A program made the translations under genes and the position numbers. 64,000 nucleotides of DNA, taken from contig CAVOZT010000004.1 of the NCBI GenBank assembly GCA_963701375.1, positions 310,001-374,000 of the forward strand. Direction: 5' to 3'. The DNA is from CAVXTF01 sp963701375. GTDB taxonomy: Bacteria; Actinomycetota; Acidimicrobiia; Acidimicrobiales; CAVXTF01. Below the pieces are notes generated by a model that was given only the letters and a program-made list of their open reading frames with translations, was not told the origin of the DNA and searched no databases. Shown piece after piece: positions 62,514 through 64,000 of the stretch (position 1 is its first letter; the number at the start of each line of letters is the position of its first letter).

Positions 62514-64000
62514 CGGACACAAGCACTCTCACGGTCGGGCGCACCCGGAGATCGCGCCGGGCGACGTCCCGGCGTCGGTGGACATCTTCGACACGACGCT
62601 CAGAGACGGATCGCAGCAAGAGGGTCTGTCGCTCACCGTGGACGACAAGTTGCGTGTCGCCGAGCAGCTCGATCACCTCGGTGTCGCGTACATAGAAGGA
62701 GGCTGGCCTGGCGCGAACCCGAAGGACGAGAATTCTTCGCGCGCGCGCCCGTAGAGCTGCGCCTCTCCACCTCCACCCTGGTCGCGTTCGGGTCGACGAG
62801 AAGACCCGGGGTGCGAGCGGACGACGACGAGGTGCTCAGGAACCTGGTCAAGGCCGGGACAGAGGCCGTATGCATAGTCGCCAAGGCCTCCGAGGTGCAC
62901 GTGACCGATGCACTGAGGACCTCGCTCGACGAGGCGGTCCTGATGGCAGAAGAGTCCGTTGCGTTCCTTCGCGACCACGACCTGCGCGTGTTCTTCGACG
63001 CCGAGCACTTCTTCGACGGGTACCGGATCAACCGGGATTTCAGCCTGCGAGTGCTACGTGCCGCCGCTGATGCGGGTGCAGAGGCCCTGGTGTTGTGCGA
63101 CACGAACGGCGGATCCCTTCCGCACGAGGTCGAGCAGATCGTTGCGGAGATCGTGGGCTCGTTCGACTGCCAGATCGGTGTCCATTTCCACAACGACGCC
63201 GGCTGCGCGGTCGCCAACTCGGTGACGGCCGTGCGCATGGGCGCAACCCAGGTTCAGGGCTGCGTCAACGGCTACGGGGAGAGGGCCGGCAACGCGGACC
63301 TGACAGCAGCGATACCGAATCTGGCGCTCAAGCTGAACGTCCGCACGATCCCTGAAGATCGCCTGGAGCGGCTTACGCCCGTCGCGCACCACGTGGCCGA
63401 GCTCGTGAACATCGCCCCCAACCCTCAGCAGCCTTACGTAGGGACAGCGGCGTTCGCTCACAAAGCGGGGCTCCACACGAGCGCCATCGCGCGCAGGCGC
63501 GACGCCTATGAGCACGTTGCTCCCGACACCGTCGGCAACGGAACCCGCTTTGTCGTATCGGAGCTCGCCGGCAGGTCGACCCTCGCACTGAAGGCCGAAG
63601 AGCTCGGGCTCAGCCTGCATTCCGACGCCCTCGACGACGTGCTCTCCACCCTCAAGTCACTCGAGCACAGCGGTTACCACTTCGAGGTTGCAGACGGGTC
63701 CTTGGAGCTTCTGCTCCGCAGGGCGACGGGTTGGAAGGCCGACTACTTCGAGCTCGAGACGTTTCGCGTCATCTCCGACCACAACGGGGTCGCCTCGACC
63801 GAGGCCACCGTGAAGGTCCGGGTTTCCGGCGAGCGGGTCGTCGCCACCGCCGAGGGAAACGGCCCCGTGAACGCGCTCGACTCGGCGCTGCGCCAGGCAA
63901 TCGGCAAGTACTACCCGCCGCTATCCCACATCCACCTGATCGACTACCGGGTGCGTGTGCTCGACACCAAGCTTGGCACCGGCGCCGTCACGAGGGTGCT
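62503..64000 (+). CDS. cimA: (R)-Citramalate synthase, one frameshift, runs off the window
   Basis: Condenses acetyl-CoA with pyruvate to citramalate, giving 2-ketobutyrate for isoleucine without threonine. VDIFDTTLRDGSQQEGLSLTV, EGGWPGANPKDE, FFDAEHFFDGYR, VLCDTNGGSLPHE, VHFHNDAGCAVANS (metal His) and KAGLHTSAI follow the CimA subfamily (the isopropylmalate-synthase-like long type), distinct from LeuA at 55543. One base is missing near 62728-62731; restoring it gives PKDEEFFARAPVEL. The C-terminal regulatory domain (STEATVKVRVSGERVV onwards) is present but the stop lies beyond position 64000. A His-rich N-terminal tip precedes the domain. Confidence 0.93.

Noticed and set aside
1..64000. CRISPR arrays, prophage, toxin-antitoxin or restriction systems, tRNA and rRNA genes
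   Set aside because: Looked for on both strands by eye. The tandem repeats seen are 12-19 bp without spacers, the methyltransferase has no nuclease partner, and no cloverleaf or rRNA-like sequence was recognised. A covariance-model scan was not possible here.

Overview
The window is high-GC DNA with dense, short-spaced genes and many GTG starts. It looks like a chromosomal segment of an actinobacterium. The evidence is an ATP synthase operon in actinobacterial order, a MurA with Asp at the active-site Cys position, a pyrophosphate-type phosphofructokinase, a TreS-maltokinase pair, a PASTA Ser/Thr kinase, and the run cysteine desulfurase / mnmA / ligA / gatCAB. An early-branching class such as Acidimicrobiia is a reasonable guess but is not shown by the sequence. 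No rRNA, tRNA, CRISPR array, prophage or recognisable defence island was seen.

Layout. 1-1000: end of an IS30-family element. 1.07-5.4 kb: thiolase-like protein, glyA and a WecA-type glycosyltransferase. 5.5-13.5 kb: ATP synthase operon (two small membrane proteins, then atpB-E-F-H-A-G-D-C). 13.5-20 kb: acetyltransferase, glpX, a B12-dependent acyl-CoA mutase, murA, meaB and an enoyl-CoA hydratase. 20-25.3 kb: sugar metabolism (treS, maltokinase, phosphofructokinase, galT). 25.6-33.1 kb: cysteine desulfurase, S66 peptidase, acyl-CoA ligase, mnmA, ligA. 33.3-40.8 kb: PASTA kinase, a CxxC protein, an adenine methyltransferase, SDR, MFS exporter, SCP2 protein, hydrolase. 40.8-44 kb: gatCAB. 44-64 kb: a branched-chain amino acid and serine region (ilvD, ilvBNC, serC, an aminotransferase, serA, leuA, leuDC-greA on the minus strand, leuB-ilvE-cimA), with nagZ, a DoxX-like protein and mscL interspersed.

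The most interesting content is regulatory. Three separate transcription units of the branched-chain pathway are preceded by short ORFs rich in Ile/Val/Leu codons and followed by intrinsic-terminator-like hairpins: ilvB (45837), leuA (55378) and leuB (60300). This is the arrangement of leader-peptide attenuation. Many genes across the window also carry a TANNNT-like -10 hexamer 6-9 nt before the start codon, which predicts widespread leaderless transcription. cimA next to leuB and ilvE, with leuCD nearby, points to a threonine-independent citramalate route to isoleucine.

Thirteen otherwise well-conserved genes, several of them essential, are broken by single-base frameshifts (16 in all, often in or beside C/G runs or GC-rich repeats). 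glyA, ilvD and leuB have two each. I read these as sequence or assembly errors rather than decay. I give the full restored gene extents and the position of each shift.
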